Below, piece by piece: positions 1 through 9,810 of a DNA stretch of 64,000 bases. The first letter of the stretch is position 1, and each line of letters opens with the position of its first letter. A program made the position numbers and the translations under genes. Source of the stretch: CAVYXK01 sp963772445. GTDB taxonomy: Bacteria > Pseudomonadota > Alphaproteobacteria > Acetobacterales > Acetobacteraceae. Below the pieces are notes generated by a model. That model ran no database searches and was not told the origin of the DNA. It saw nothing but the letters and a program-made list of their open reading frames with translations. The stretch spans positions 372,001 through 436,000 of the forward strand of contig CAVYXK010000019.1 in the NCBI GenBank assembly GCA_963772445.1, written 5' to 3'.

Positions 1-891
1 GGGCCCGGTCGCGGCACGCTGATGGCTGATGCGCTCCGGGCGATCGGCCAGACGGCGCCGGGGTTCCGTGCGGCGCTGTCGGTGCATTTCGTTGAGAGTT
101 CGTCTCGTCTTGGCGCGGCTCAGGTGGTTCAGGTGCCGGAGGCGGTTTGGCATGACAACCTGGCGACGCTGCCGGACGAGCCGATGCTTTTGGTGGCGAA
201 TGAATTTCTGGACGCTTTGCCGATCCGGCAGTTCGTTCGGCGCGTCGATGGCTGGACTGAGCGATATGTGGAGGATGGGGGGTTTGTCGAGCTTCCCTCC
301 CCCTCCCCTTGCGGGAGGGGGGCGGGGGGAGGGGGTAGTTGGGTTGAGGGTGGGGTGCGCTGCTCCGCGGCCCCCTTCCCCCGGCCCCCTCCCGCAAGGG
401 GAGGGGGAGTGTCCTATTCATACGCCCCGTTCGCCATCTTCGAACTGTGCGAATCGGCGCTGGCGCTCGCGGCGACGCTGGGAGAGCGGTTGGTCGAGCG
501 GCCGGGTGCCGCGCTGTTTTTGGATTACGGACCGGCGGAAAGCACCGCCGGCGACAGCCTGCAGGCCATCCGCGACAGCAAGCCGGCCGATCCCTTGGCG
601 GAGCCGGGTCGCGCCGACCTGACCGCGCATGTCGATTTCGCCGCGTTTGCCAACGCCGCTCGCGCCGCCGGCGCCGCTATCCACGGACCGATCCCACAGG
701 GCATTTTCCTGACCCGGCTCGGTCTGTTCCAGCGCACCGATCGGCTTGCGCGGGGCAAGCCGGCGACGACGGCGCTGGCCTTGATCGAGGCGGCGAAGCG
801 ACTGGCCGAGCCTGACCGCATGGGGCGGCTGTTCAAGGCGCTCGCGCTGTGCCACCCAGCGTGCCCGATCCCGCCCGGCTTCGAGTCATGA
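1..891 (+). CDS. midA: SAM-dependent methyltransferase, MidA/NDUFAF7 family (5' partial)
   Basis: The frame is open from base 1, where GPGRGTLMADALR is the glycine-rich SAM-binding loop, so the true start lies upstream of the window. The family (COG1565; mitochondrial NDUFAF7, MidA) methylates an arginine of a complex I subunit in eukaryotes; the bacterial role is less clear. The ANEFLDALPIRQF segment and the FLDYGP strand near the middle are typical of the family. Residues at about 92-131 of the visible frame are low-complexity Gly/Pro/Ser/Arg and are encoded by a palindromic repeat (297-409) that keeps the frame open. The stop overlaps the start of pgeF by 4 nt (ATGA), so the two are translationally coupled. 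Confidence 0.85.
   Translation, partial: GPGRGTLMADALRAIGQTAPGFRAALSVHFVESSSRLGAAQVVQVPEAVWHDNLATLPDEPMLLVANEFLDALPIRQFVRRVDGWTERYVEDGGFVELPSPSPCGRGAGGGGSWVEGGVRCSAAPFPRPPPARGGGVSYSYAPFAIFELCESALALAATLGERLVERPGAALFLDYGPAESTAGDSLQAIRDSKPADPLAEPGRADLTAHVDFAAFANAARAAGAAIHGPIPQGIFLTRLGLFQRTDRLARGKPATTALALIEAAKRLAEPDRMGRLFKALALCHPACPIPPGFES
294..413. repeat. In-frame palindromic repeat inside midA
   Basis: Perfect 24-nt inverted arms lie at 297-320 and 386-409. The inner flanks pair imperfectly (G-rich 321-335 against C-rich 371-385). The unit is about 120 nt, a multiple of three, and adds about 40 low-complexity residues to MidA without a stop. This looks like a REP/palindromic element inserted in frame, as described for Rickettsia palindromic elements. 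Confidence 0.8.
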
Positions 892-1655
892 CGCCCTCCC
901 CGTTGCGCTCCCCTGCCCTTCCATTCGCCCACGGGTTCTTCACGCGGCAGGGTGGCGTCTCCGCTGGCCCTTACGCAACGCTGAACTGCAGCCTCTCCAG
1001 CGGCGATGCGCCCGAAGCAGTGCTGGAGAACCGGGCCCGAGCCGCGCGTGCCCTCGGCGTCGCACCAGAGTCGCTGGTGGGCGTTACCCAAGTGCATGGG
1101 GCGACCGCGGTGCGGGTTACCGAGTGCTGGAAGCCCGGCACCGGTCCGCGCGCCGATGCGATGGTCACGGATCGTCCCGGTATCGCTCTTGGCATCATCA
1201 CCGGCGATTGCGTGCCGGTGCTGCTGGCCGATGCCGAGGCCGGGGTGATCGGCGCCGCCCATGCCGGCTGGCGCGGTGCCGCCGCCGGCGTGATCGAGTC
1301 CACAATTGCCGCCATGGTCGCTTTGGGCGCCGTCCACGCCCGTATCGTCGCGGCGATCGGACCATGTATCCGGCAGGCGTCCTACGAGGTGGGCGCCGAT
1401 CTGCGGGAGGCGGTGCTCGCTGCCTCCCCCGATGCAGCCCGGCACTTCGCCGTTGGACGGCGCGGTGGGCGCTGGCAGTTCGATCTGCCCGGCTATTGCG
1501 TGGCCCGGATGGAGGCCGCCGGCATCGGGCGGCCAGACGTGGTGGACGCCGATACCGCCGCCGAGGAGGACCGCTTCTTCAGCCACCGCCGCCGCACCCT
1601 TGCAGGCGGAGGGCCGATCGGCCACCAGCTCTCTGTCCTCGCGCTGGTCGCTTGA
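888..1655 (+). CDS. pgeF: Peptidoglycan editing factor PgeF (polyphenol oxidase/laccase-domain family)
   Basis: About 255 aa, the usual length of the COG1496 (YfiH/PgeF) family. These cytosolic zinc enzymes remove wrongly incorporated L-Ser from UDP-MurNAc; older annotations call them multicopper polyphenol oxidase. Family signatures are visible: the GFFTRQGGVS start, VTQVHG, the TGDCVPVLL cysteine/histidine motif, AHAGWRGAAAGV and AIGPCI. I chose the ATG at 888 rather than the upstream start at 849 because it gives a 4-nt overlap with midA and a normal N-terminus. The stop overlaps the next gene's ATG at 1655. Confidence 0.93.
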   Translation: MTPSPLRSPALPFAHGFFTRQGGVSAGPYATLNCSLSSGDAPEAVLENRARAARALGVAPESLVGVTQVHGATAVRVTECWKPGTGPRADAMVTDRPGIALGIITGDCVPVLLADAEAGVIGAAHAGWRGAAAGVIESTIAAMVALGAVHARIVAAIGPCIRQASYEVGADLREAVLAASPDAARHFAVGRRGGRWQFDLPGYCVARMEAAGIGRPDVVDADTAAEEDRFFSHRRRTLAGGGPIGHQLSVLALVA

Positions 1656-2551
1656 TGCGCCGGTTGCTGCTCGCTTGTCTGCTGCTCGCATTGGCCGGGT
1701 GCGGCGACTATCCGGAGCCCTTCCTCGGCAATCCCGGTGCGACGGCCATGCGGCTGCGCCAGCCGCCAGATCCGCGGCTGGCGATCCCCACGCCGGGGAC
1801 GGCGCTGCTGTCCGACGGCGCCAGCCGCCAGTTCGCCGTGGATCTTGCTCGACGCCTTCAGCAAGGCGAGGTCCCCGCCTATGCCCAACCGGCCGCGCCC
1901 ACTGACTGGCGCCTGCTGGTTTCGGCCGAGGACCGCGGTCCCGAGGTCGTGCCGACCTACACGGTGCTGAACCCGCAGGGACAGCCGCAGGGCTCGGTGC
2001 AGGGCAAGCCGATCCAGGCAGCAGCCTGGGCTGCCGCGGACCCCGGCACCCTGACGCAAGCCGCGCTGGATGCGGCGCCCGGCATCAACTCGCTGCTGAC
2101 CTCGATCGAAGGCGGCCTGATGCGGGCTGATCCGAACAGCCTGTTCAACCGCGCCGCAAAGGTGGACGTCCCCACTGTCACCGGCGCTCCCGGCGACGGA
2201 GACACGGCGCTGACGAAGGAGATGCGAACCAAGCTCGCGGCACTCGGGCCACAGGTGCAGACGACCGACACCGGCGCTGACTTCATCGTGCAGGGCCAGG
2301 TGCGGCTGGTGCCGATCGCCGGGGACCAGCAAAGGGTCGAGATTCAGTGGATCATCAAGACTGCAAAGGGCCGGGAGGCCGGACGGGTGATCCAGCTCAA
2401 CGTCATCCCGGCCGGGACGCTGGATAATTACTGGGGCGACGTGGCGATGGTGGTCGCGCAGGAGGCATCCGGCGGGGTGAACGAAGTGATCCGGCGCCAG
2501 TCAGGGCACGAACCGACGCAATCCGCTCAACCGGCCGCGCAGACCAACTGA
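1655..2551 (+). CDS. Putative outer-membrane or periplasmic lipoprotein
   Basis: 298 aa. The N-terminus MRRLLLACLLLALAGCGDY is a lipoprotein signal with lipobox LALAG-C, so the mature protein should be lipidated at Cys16. The start overlaps the pgeF stop by one base (TGATG), which excludes the much longer upstream extension of this frame. The C-terminal half is soluble, with alternating strands and an RVEIQWIIKTAKGREAGRV stretch; I cannot assign a known domain. It is the third gene of the midA-pgeF operon, an arrangement I recall from Acetobacteraceae. Function unknown; an envelope role is only suggested by the lipidation signal and the coupling to pgeF. Confidence 0.82.
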   Translation: MRRLLLACLLLALAGCGDYPEPFLGNPGATAMRLRQPPDPRLAIPTPGTALLSDGASRQFAVDLARRLQQGEVPAYAQPAAPTDWRLLVSAEDRGPEVVPTYTVLNPQGQPQGSVQGKPIQAAAWAAADPGTLTQAALDAAPGINSLLTSIEGGLMRADPNSLFNRAAKVDVPTVTGAPGDGDTALTKEMRTKLAALGPQVQTTDTGADFIVQGQVRLVPIAGDQQRVEIQWIIKTAKGREAGRVIQLNVIPAGTLDNYWGDVAMVVAQEASGGVNEVIRRQSGHEPTQSAQPAAQTN

Positions 2552-2588
2552 CTATGCTCTAGTGATTCTCGGCCCCAGGGAGGTGGAA

Positions 2589-3224
2589 ATGGCAACGCTT
2601 GAGATTATCGGCGCCCCGCAGAGCAACTTCGTTCGCACCGTCCGGATGGCGTGTATCGAAAAGGACGTTGCTTACACGCTCGACCCGGCCCGACCGCACA
2701 CGCCACCGGTGGACGCGATCCATCCGCTGGGAAAAATCCTTGTTATGCGACACGGCGATGTGACGCTGTGCGAGTCGAAGGCGATCTGTACTTACATCGA
2801 TCTCGCCTTCGACGGCCCGCCCCTCATTCCACGCGATCCGCGCGGCGCCGCGATGACCGAGCAGTGGATTTCGTTGGTGAACACAGCGATCGCCCCGGCA
2901 TTTCAACAGTACCTGATGGCCTATTTCTTCTCCGGCCTGCCTGACGGCGCGCCCGATCGCACCCGCATCGAGGCGATCCTGCCCAAGGTGGGCGAGCTCC
3001 TGGGCCTGCTGGAGATGGAGCTGACACGCCGCGCGTGGCTGGCCGGGCCCGCATTCACCCTGGCCGACGCCTACTTGCTGCCGCTTATCCATTACCTGCG
3101 CAAGTTGCCGGAAACCGGCGAGATGCTTCGCGAAAAACCGGCGTTGGACGGCTGGTATGGACGGGTGGCCGCCCGGCCGAGCGCAATCGAGACCGAACCA
3201 CCGCCGATAGGGTCACGTGCTTAA
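2589..3224 (+). CDS. Glutathione S-transferase family protein
   Basis: 211 aa, normal for soluble GSTs. The thioredoxin-like N-terminal domain (about residues 1-80) includes the gamma-glutamyl-binding motif LCESKAICTYID. The helical C-terminal domain carries the usual FTLADAYLLPLIHYL N-capping box. An ATG at 2589 follows GGGAGGTGG directly, so it is preferred to the GTG at 2562. It is preceded by a short gap after the lipoprotein gene and may be co-transcribed with it. The substrate is unknown; glutathione conjugation or a stress role is inferred from the fold alone. Confidence 0.88.
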   Translation: MATLEIIGAPQSNFVRTVRMACIEKDVAYTLDPARPHTPPVDAIHPLGKILVMRHGDVTLCESKAICTYIDLAFDGPPLIPRDPRGAAMTEQWISLVNTAIAPAFQQYLMAYFFSGLPDGAPDRTRIEAILPKVGELLGLLEMELTRRAWLAGPAFTLADAYLLPLIHYLRKLPETGEMLREKPALDGWYGRVAARPSAIETEPPPIGSRA

Positions 3225-3311
3225 TTCGGCGCCTTGGGGCAGGCCGAACGGCCTTTCCCTTTCGCCCCCGTGTCGCTAGAGAAGGCGCCACAGGCTCGGG
3301 ACCGAGGACGC

Positions 3312-4244
3312 ATGAAGATCGTCGCGTGCAATAGCAACCGTCCGCTTGCCGAGGCGGTAGCGGCGACGCTGAACCTGCCGCTGACCAGGGCCTCTATCCG
3401 GCGCTTTGCCGATATGGAGGTGTTCGTCGAAATCCAGGAGAACGTGCGCGGGGAGGACGTGTTCGTCATCCAGTCCACCTCGTATCCGGCCAACGACAAC
3501 CTGATGGAATTGCTGATCACGCTGGATGCGCTGCGCCGAAGCTCGGCCCGGCGAGTGACGGCGGTGATCCCTTATTTCGGTTATGCCCGGCAGGACCGGA
3601 AGACGGCGCCGCGCACGCCGATCAGCGCCAAGCTGGTGGCCAATCTGATCACCGAGGCCGGGGCGCATCGGGTGCTGACCATGGACCTGCATGCCGGGCA
3701 GATTCAGGGGTTCTTCGATATTCCAGTCGATAACCTGTACGCCGCCCCGCTGTTCAGCCGTGACATCCAGGAACGGTATCGGGGGCGCGACCTGGTGATC
3801 GTTTCGCCGGACGTGGGGGGCGTGGTGCGGGCGCGAGCGATCGCGACGCGGCTGAATTGCGATCTGGCTATCATCGACAAGCGGCGCGAGCGGGCTGGCG
3901 TCTCCGAGGTGATGAACGTTATCGGCGAGGTGGAGGGCCGGGACTGCATCCTGGTCGATGACCTGACGGATTCCGGTGGTACCCATTGCAACGGTGCCGA
4001 GGCGCTGATCAGACGGGGCGCGCGCAGCACCAGCGCCTATGTCACGCATGGTGTGCTGTCAGGCGGGGCGGTGGCGCGCATCGCGGATTCGCCGATCGAG
4101 ATGATGACGATTACTGATTCGATCCAGGCGACGGAGGCAGTGAAGCAGGCGCACAACGTGCGTCAGCTTACCATCGCACCGCTGATGGCCGAGGCGATGC
4201 GGCGCATCCATGACGAGAGTTCGGTGAGTTCGCTGTTTGATTGA
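3312..4244 (+). CDS. prs: Ribose-phosphate pyrophosphokinase (PRPP synthetase)
   Basis: 310 aa. The enzyme makes PRPP from ribose 5-phosphate and ATP for nucleotide, His and Trp synthesis. Diagnostic motifs are the signature DLHAGQIQGFFDIPVDNL, the ATP-binding segment YARQDRK, and the PRPP loop CILVDDLTDSGGT. The ATG at 3312 gives the standard MKIVACNSNRPLAEAVA start; upstream in-frame codons belong to the intergenic region. It is probably the last housekeeping gene of this block, since the next gene is convergent. Confidence 0.95.
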   Translation: MKIVACNSNRPLAEAVAATLNLPLTRASIRRFADMEVFVEIQENVRGEDVFVIQSTSYPANDNLMELLITLDALRRSSARRVTAVIPYFGYARQDRKTAPRTPISAKLVANLITEAGAHRVLTMDLHAGQIQGFFDIPVDNLYAAPLFSRDIQERYRGRDLVIVSPDVGGVVRARAIATRLNCDLAIIDKRRERAGVSEVMNVIGEVEGRDCILVDDLTDSGGTHCNGAEALIRRGARSTSAYVTHGVLSGGAVARIADSPIEMMTITDSIQATEAVKQAHNVRQLTIAPLMAEAMRRIHDESSVSSLFD

Positions 4245-4266
4245 GTCGCCCGCCTCACCTCGCCCG

Positions 4267-4285
4267 TTGGGGTTTACGGCCCCAA
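4267..4285. terminator. Weak hairpin between convergent prs and RND genes
   Basis: TTGGGG at 4267-4272 pairs with CCCCAA at 4280-4285 around a 7-nt loop. It sits in the gap between convergent genes, where a terminator is expected, but no T-run follows. Confidence 0.3.
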
Positions 4286-4410
4286 TGTGCCGAAGGTGAC
4301 AGTAAGGAATTTTGGCATAGGCACTTAGCGTGCGTGGCTTCGTATAACGTTCCGAAACCGCTCGAATTCCCTCTCACCTTGTCGCTCAAGCCTGTCCGTG
4401 CCAGATCTCA

Positions 4411-7400
4411 TTACTTCGCCGGCTGGGATATGGCTGCTTCTCGTGGCCTGCGCACCCGCTCCTCCAGACGATCCAGCACGACGAAGAACGAGGGTACGAA
4501 CACCACGGCAAGGCAGGTGTTCGCCAGCATGCCGCTGGACACCGTCAGGCCCAGTGAGATCCGCCCCGCCGCCCCGGCGCCGGTGGCGAACACGAGCGGC
4601 AGCACGCCGAGGATGAAGGCGAACGAGGTCATGATGATCGGGCGGAAGCGGATGCGAGCCGCATTGACCGCTGAGTTCGATGACCGGCTCGCCCATCGCG
4701 CGATGCTCGCGCGCCACTTCGACGATCAGGATCGCGTTCTTCGCCGACAGCGCTATGAGCAGCAGCAGGCCAATCTGGGTGTAGAGATTGTTCGGCAGCC
4801 CGAGCGCGCCAAACGCAAGGGCCGGACCGATCAGCGAAAGCGGCACCGCCAGAATAACCGCCAGCGGGAGAATCCAGCTTTCGTACTGGCCGGCAAGGCA
4901 GAGATAGACCAGCACCAGCGCCAAGCCGAAGACGTAGTAGATCTGTCCGCCGACAAGTTTCTCCTGGTAAGACATTGCCGTCCAGTTATAGCCGGTGCCC
5001 GGCGGCAACGTTCTCGCCGCGATCTCCTCCATAAGGCTCATCGCCTGGCCGGAGCTGAACCCCGGCGCGGGAAGCCCCACGACCGTAGCCGCCGGATAAA
5101 GGTTGTAGAGCGTCACCAGCGCCGGCCCGACCGTGGGTGTGACCCTGACCAGCGTGCCAAGCGGCACCATGTTGCCGTCGCTGCTGCGCACGTAGAGATT
5201 GTCGAGATCGCGGGGGTTCAGGCGGTACTTGGAATCCGCCTGCACGTAGACCTGGAAGGTGCGGCCGAACTCATTGAACTGATTGACGTAACTTGAGCCG
5301 ATGAAGCCCGCGAGGGCATCGAACACGTCGCCGACCGAAACATGCAGCGTTTCCACCTTGCTGCGATCGACGGTCACCCGCAATTGCGGCACCTGGGCGC
5401 GGAAGGAGGTTCCGACATGTTGCAGGCTGCTCTGCGATGAGGCATTGGCGATTATCGCGCGGGTGATGCGCTGGAGCTTGGTGAAGTCCGAGCTGCCGTC
5501 GCGCAGCTCGACCATCATGTTGAAACCGCTGGAATTGCCGATACCCTGGATCGGCGGCGGGATGAGCACGAGCCCGGTGCCGTCCGGCAGGTTGAGGACG
5601 CCTCCCTGCAGCCGTTCATAGATCGTGCGCAGGCCCTCGTTCTTGGCCTTCTCGCGCTCGCCCCAGTCCTTCAGGACCACGAACGCCGTCCCGGCGCTGG
5701 GCAGCGTGGCGAAATTGTCGAGCGCCGACAGCCCGGCGACGGCGACCACTGTCTCTACTCCCGGAACCGCCAGCGCAATGTCCTTTACCTTTTGCAGGGC
5801 GGCGTTTGTGCGCTCCAGCGAGGCGCCGTCGGGCAGTTGCACCGCGACGATCACGTAGCCCTGGTCCTCGGTCGGGATGAAGGCGGTGGGGAGGCGGCCC
5901 ATGCCCCAGATGCCGATGCCGGCGAGCACCAGGCCCAGAATTACGCTCGGCCCGGCGTGCGTGGTCATGCGTCGGACGAGACGCACATAGCTATGCTCGA
6001 CCACATTGTAAACGCGGTTGAAGCCACGCGCGAGGATGTTGCGCTTCTCGGGCGGCTTGGGCGCGCGCAGCCAGAGCGCGCATTGCGTGGGCTTCAGCGT
6101 TGCCGCGTTGATCGCGCTGATCACCGCGGTCGCGGCGATCACCAGCGCGAACTGCGCGTACATCCGCCCGGTGAGGCCGGGCAGGAAGGCGGCCGGCAGG
6201 AACACCGACACCAGCACGAGCGTGATGCCGATGATGGGGCCGAAGAGCTCTTTCATCGCCTGGATGGCGGCGTCGTGCGCCGTCATCCCTCGCTCTATGT
6301 GCGCCGACGCCGCCTCCACTACCACGATCGCGTCGTCCACCACGATGCCGATCGACAACACGAGCGCGAACAGGGTGGAGAGGTTGACCGTGAAGCCGAG
6401 CGCCGCCATCGCGGCGAACGAGCCAATGATCGTTACTGGCACCGTTGTCGCCGGCACGAGCATGGCCCGCCAGTCCTGCAGGAACGCGAGGATCACAACC
6501 AGCACGAGGACGGCCGCTTCGTACAGCGTGTCGTAAACCTCGGAGATCGAGGCCTTTACAAACTTCGTCGTATCGTAGGGGATCGAGTAGGTCATGCCCT
6601 GCGGGAAGTTCTTGGCAAGCACGGCCATGCGCGCGCGCACCGCGTTCGCCACCGCGAGCGAGTTTGAATCCGGCGTCTGCGCAATGGCGATGCCGGCGGC
6701 GGGCTTACCGTCGCGGGTGAAGCCCTCGGAGTACGTCTGCGCCCCGAGCTCGACGCGGCCAACGTCGCGTATCCGGGTGACCGCGCCGTTTGCGCTCTTG
6801 ACGATGATGTTGCCGAATTCCGCCGGGTCGGTAAGCCTTCCCTCGACACTGATCGTATACTGGAACGCCTGGTTTGCGGGCGCCGGCGGTGCGCCGATCT
6901 GACCCCCGGTCACCTGCTGGCTTTGCTGCTGGATTGCCTGGATGACGTCGTTCGGCGTGAGGCCGCGCGCGTAGAGCGATGGCGGATCGAGCCAGATGCG
7001 CATCGCATATTGGCCGACACCGTAAATCTGGACGTTGCCAACGCCGGGGACGCGTTGCAGCTCATTCAGCAGGTTGATCGTCGCATAGTTGCTCAGGAAC
7101 AGGTTGTCGTATTTGCCGTTGGGCGAAGTCAGGGTGATGATTTGCAGGATCGAGGTGGATTGCTGCTGCACCGTCACGCCCTGCGACTGCACCTCCTGCG
7201 GCAGCGTCGCCAAGGCGGTCGAGACGCAATTCTGCACCAGCATCTGCGCGGCATTGAGATCGGTGCCGATCTCGAACGTCACTGTCAACACGTAGGTGCC
7301 GTCCGAGGCGCTGGTGGACTGCATGTAGATCATGTGATTAACGCCGTTCACCTGCTGCTCAATCGGCAGGGCGACGGTGTTCATCACGGTCTCGGCGGAG

Positions 7401-7558
7401 GCGCCGGGATAGCGCGTCGTGACGGCGATCGTCGGCGGCACCACATTCGGGTATTGCGAGATGGGGAGCTCGAACACCGCCACGGCCCCGATCAGCACGA
7501 ACAGGATCGCCAGGACGTTGGCGAGGACCGGGCGCTCGATGAAGAATTTGGAGATCAT
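4411..7558 (-). pseudogene. RND (HAE1/MexB-type) efflux permease, frameshifted near the 3' end
   Basis: The N-terminus MISKFFIERPVLANVLAIL, the proton-relay pair in GIVVDDAIVVVE (about residues 408-409) and AKNAILIVEVARE are hallmarks of inner-membrane AcrB/MexB proteins. The frame changes near 4670-4675, where one extra base (or two missing) follows the MGEPVIE segment. The true C-terminus continues in another frame as IIMTSFAFILGVLPLVFATG and stops at 4411. Both parts together give about 1048 aa, the normal length. Read unshifted, the frame runs on to 4325 as nonsense. It starts immediately after the adaptor gene stop with no gap, so the pair forms an operon. No outer-membrane factor is nearby. 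The shift is either a real mutation or a sequencing indel. Confidence 0.88.
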
Positions 7559-8815
7559 TCAACTGGCCGGCGGGGGGGCCGGGCGCGGCGCGACCTTGGC
7601 GCCGGGAATGGCGCGGTCGAGCCCGGTGACAATGACGTTATCATCAGGCTCCAGCCCGGCAGTGATGACAGACAGCGCGCCATCTTCCTGGCCGGTTTCG
7701 ACGTGCTTCTGCTCGACCACGTTATTCTTGTCGACGACGAGGACATAGCGCCCTTGCTGATCCGTGCTGAGAGCCAGGTTCGGCACGAACAGCGTGGGGG
7801 CCGCCAGCACCTGGGCAAACGCGCGCACATGGACGAGATAGCCTGGCAGCAGATCGTGATGGGGATTGTCCACGACCACCCGCGCCATCACCGTGCCGGT
7901 GGTTTGATCCGCGGTCGGCGAGACGTAGTCGAGCCTGCCCTCATAGGGATGGTCGGACTGCGTCGGCAGCCCGATCCTTACCGTTACCGCGTTCGGACTG
8001 ATTGCGGTCAGGCCTTTCTTCGCGAGTGCCAGGTGGAATTCCTGCACCCGCTGGTCGGGGGCGGTAAACGTGACATAGATCGGGTCGAGCTGGACGACGT
8101 TGGCGAGCGCTGTCGCAGTGCCGTTCCCAACGAGCTGGCCCAATGAGACCTGGTGGTTGGTGACGACGCCGTCGAATGGCGCTGTGACTCGGGTATAGCC
8201 GAGGTTGATCGAGGCGTTCGCAATCGCCGCCTGGTCAGTTTGTACGTGGGCCTTGTCGGTATCGCGTGTGGCGCGCGCCTGGTCCACCTGCTCCTGGGTG
8301 GCGGCGAGTTGGTTGTTCTGTGCGAGCACAAGCTTGCGTTCATATTCCGGCGCGGCATAGGCGTACTGCGCCTGGTCGGCCGAAAGATTTCCCTGCGCCT
8401 GCTGGAGCTGCGCTTCGTAGGGCGCCGGTTCGATCAGAAACAAAAGCTGGCCGGCCTTGACCTGCTGGCCGTCCGTGTAAGCGATCTGCTGGACGAAGCC
8501 CTGCACGCGGGCCTCAGCCGTGACCTGGTTGTAGGCGACAACGGTTCCGGTGCTGTCGATATAAGATGCGAAGGTGCGCGTGATCGGGTGCATGACGCCG
8601 ACTTCCGCCGGCGGCGGGGGAACGAAGGCGTTCTCCTTCTTGCACCCCACCAGGGCGAGAAGCGCGAGGATGGCGGGTATGGCCACCCGCGCGGATGCCG
8701 AGACCAGGCGCCAGTGTCTCCCGGCACGAACCGGAGCCTCCTCCGCGCGCTGGCTAGCCTTTTTGGCCAAAGTCATCACCTGACATGCAGGCGCGAACCG
8801 CGATCTAATCGCCAT
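7559..8815 (-). CDS. RND efflux periplasmic adaptor (membrane fusion protein)
   Basis: About 418 aa, AcrA/MexA family. A lipobox-like ILALLALVGC follows a hydrophobic stretch at about residues 46-56, so it is probably a lipoprotein. The biotinyl/lipoyl-like half (VQGFVQQIAYTDGQQVKAG), a helical hairpin rich in Gln and Ala, then TAPFDGVVTNHQVSLGQLV and the beta-barrel follow in the usual order. I prefer the ATG at 8815 over the TTG at 8848 because of a GGGA stretch just upstream. It links the adjacent RND permease to an outer-membrane channel not encoded here. Substrate unknown. Confidence 0.88.
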   Translation of the reverse strand: MAIRSRFAPACQVMTLAKKASQRAEEAPVRAGRHWRLVSASARVAIPAILALLALVGCKKENAFVPPPPAEVGVMHPITRTFASYIDSTGTVVAYNQVTAEARVQGFVQQIAYTDGQQVKAGQLLFLIEPAPYEAQLQQAQGNLSADQAQYAYAAPEYERKLVLAQNNQLAATQEQVDQARATRDTDKAHVQTDQAAIANASINLGYTRVTAPFDGVVTNHQVSLGQLVGNGTATALANVVQLDPIYVTFTAPDQRVQEFHLALAKKGLTAISPNAVTVRIGLPTQSDHPYEGRLDYVSPTADQTTGTVMARVVVDNPHHDLLPGYLVHVRAFAQVLAAPTLFVPNLALSTDQQGRYVLVVDKNNVVEQKHVETGQEDGALSVITAGLEPDDNVIVTGLDRAIPGAKVAPRPAPPPAS

Positions 8816-8985
8816 GCCGATTTCCCATACGGTCACGTCGGCCCCCAATCGCGCCCATTTGCTGCACAGGCCACTGATCTATGTCAATCGGCATTCAAAC
8901 GCTGTTTGGATGCCGATGCTTCAGCTTCTGGAACGCGAGCTCGATCGGATTTCAAAACTCCGAACGCCCTTCACGCCAGACTGGC

Positions 8986-9696
8986 TCACTCTCGGCCGCG
9001 GCGCCGATCTTCCAGTTCCAGCGTCACCAGGCGGGCTATCGTGATCGCGATATAGAATTGCCCAAGAATCGTCTCCAAATAGGCGAGGCTGCGCGCGAAC
9101 GGATTGAGCGGTACGATGTCGCCGAAGCTGTTGGCGGTCAAATTCCCAAGGCTGAAGTAAAACATTTGGACGACTTCGCGCGGGCCCTGTGGTGCGGCGG
9201 GGAGGTTGGTAAAGGCACCCGGGATCAGCTCCCATATAAGGCTGAAGGCCGCTTCGAACATCATCGCCAGGCTCAGATAGACGACAATCGCGCCCCGAAG
9301 ACGATGGAGTGTGATGCGGCCGGGGGCAAAGACCGCGTGCGCCACGACCCAAGTGAGGGCTGAGAGAGTGAATATAACCCCGCCGTGGTTGAGGAAGCTC
9401 GCGGCAATCGGCGACCAATTCCGGCCGAGTGCAATGCTCAACGCGGTGGCCGTCAACCCCAGCAGAAGGACCAGGATTGCGACCGCCCGGTACGAGAGCG
9501 TGACAACGAGGGTCAGCACCAGCAGCAGCAGCGACAGACCGACCGGCTTTGCAACCGGCACGCCGCTCGCGTTCAGCGGCAAGGCGACAAACAACAGAAA
9601 GAGTTGCAGGATCAGCAACACGGTCAGGCTCGGATTTCTGACCCGATCCCGCCAGGCCTGAAGCTTGCAGACAGAAACGTGCAGATGCCTATGCAT
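8986..9696 (-). CDS. Two-pore-helix potassium-channel-like membrane protein
   Basis: 236 aa with about six hydrophobic segments. Four hydrophobic stretches fill residues 20-135. The C-terminal part is a pore module: MFYFSLGNLTANSFGDI, then a final helix FYIAITIARLVTLELEDRRR. It resembles the ion-channel (Ion_trans_2) family found in many alphaproteobacteria. The position expected to carry the potassium filter TVGYGD reads TANSFGD, so the canonical GYG is missing. It may be a non-selective or non-conducting relative. It lies downstream of and in the same orientation as AraC, across a gap of about 115 nt. Confidence 0.7.
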   Translation of the reverse strand: MHRHLHVSVCKLQAWRDRVRNPSLTVLLILQLFLLFVALPLNASGVPVAKPVGLSLLLLVLTLVVTLSYRAVAILVLLLGLTATALSIALGRNWSPIAASFLNHGGVIFTLSALTWVVAHAVFAPGRITLHRLRGAIVVYLSLAMMFEAAFSLIWELIPGAFTNLPAAPQGPREVVQMFYFSLGNLTANSFGDIVPLNPFARSLAYLETILGQFYIAITIARLVTLELEDRRRGRE

Positions 9697-9810
9697 GATC
9701 GCGAGCCTCGATGTCGCGGCAATCAGCGTATCGCCCGATGTTGTCCTTCCGGCGGCTTAGGCTGTCCAGTGACCGAGATGCTCCCCTGGATTTTGTATAC
9801 GAACCGCAAG

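Noticed and set aside
1124..1654. N-terminal extension of the lipoprotein frame over pgeF
   Set aside because: It overlaps pgeF entirely; the lipoprotein signal at 1655 and the TGATG overlap show the true start.
4241..5296. Long plus-strand frame opposite the RND permease
   Set aside because: Antisense shadow of a well-supported gene, with composition of mirrored high-GC codons.
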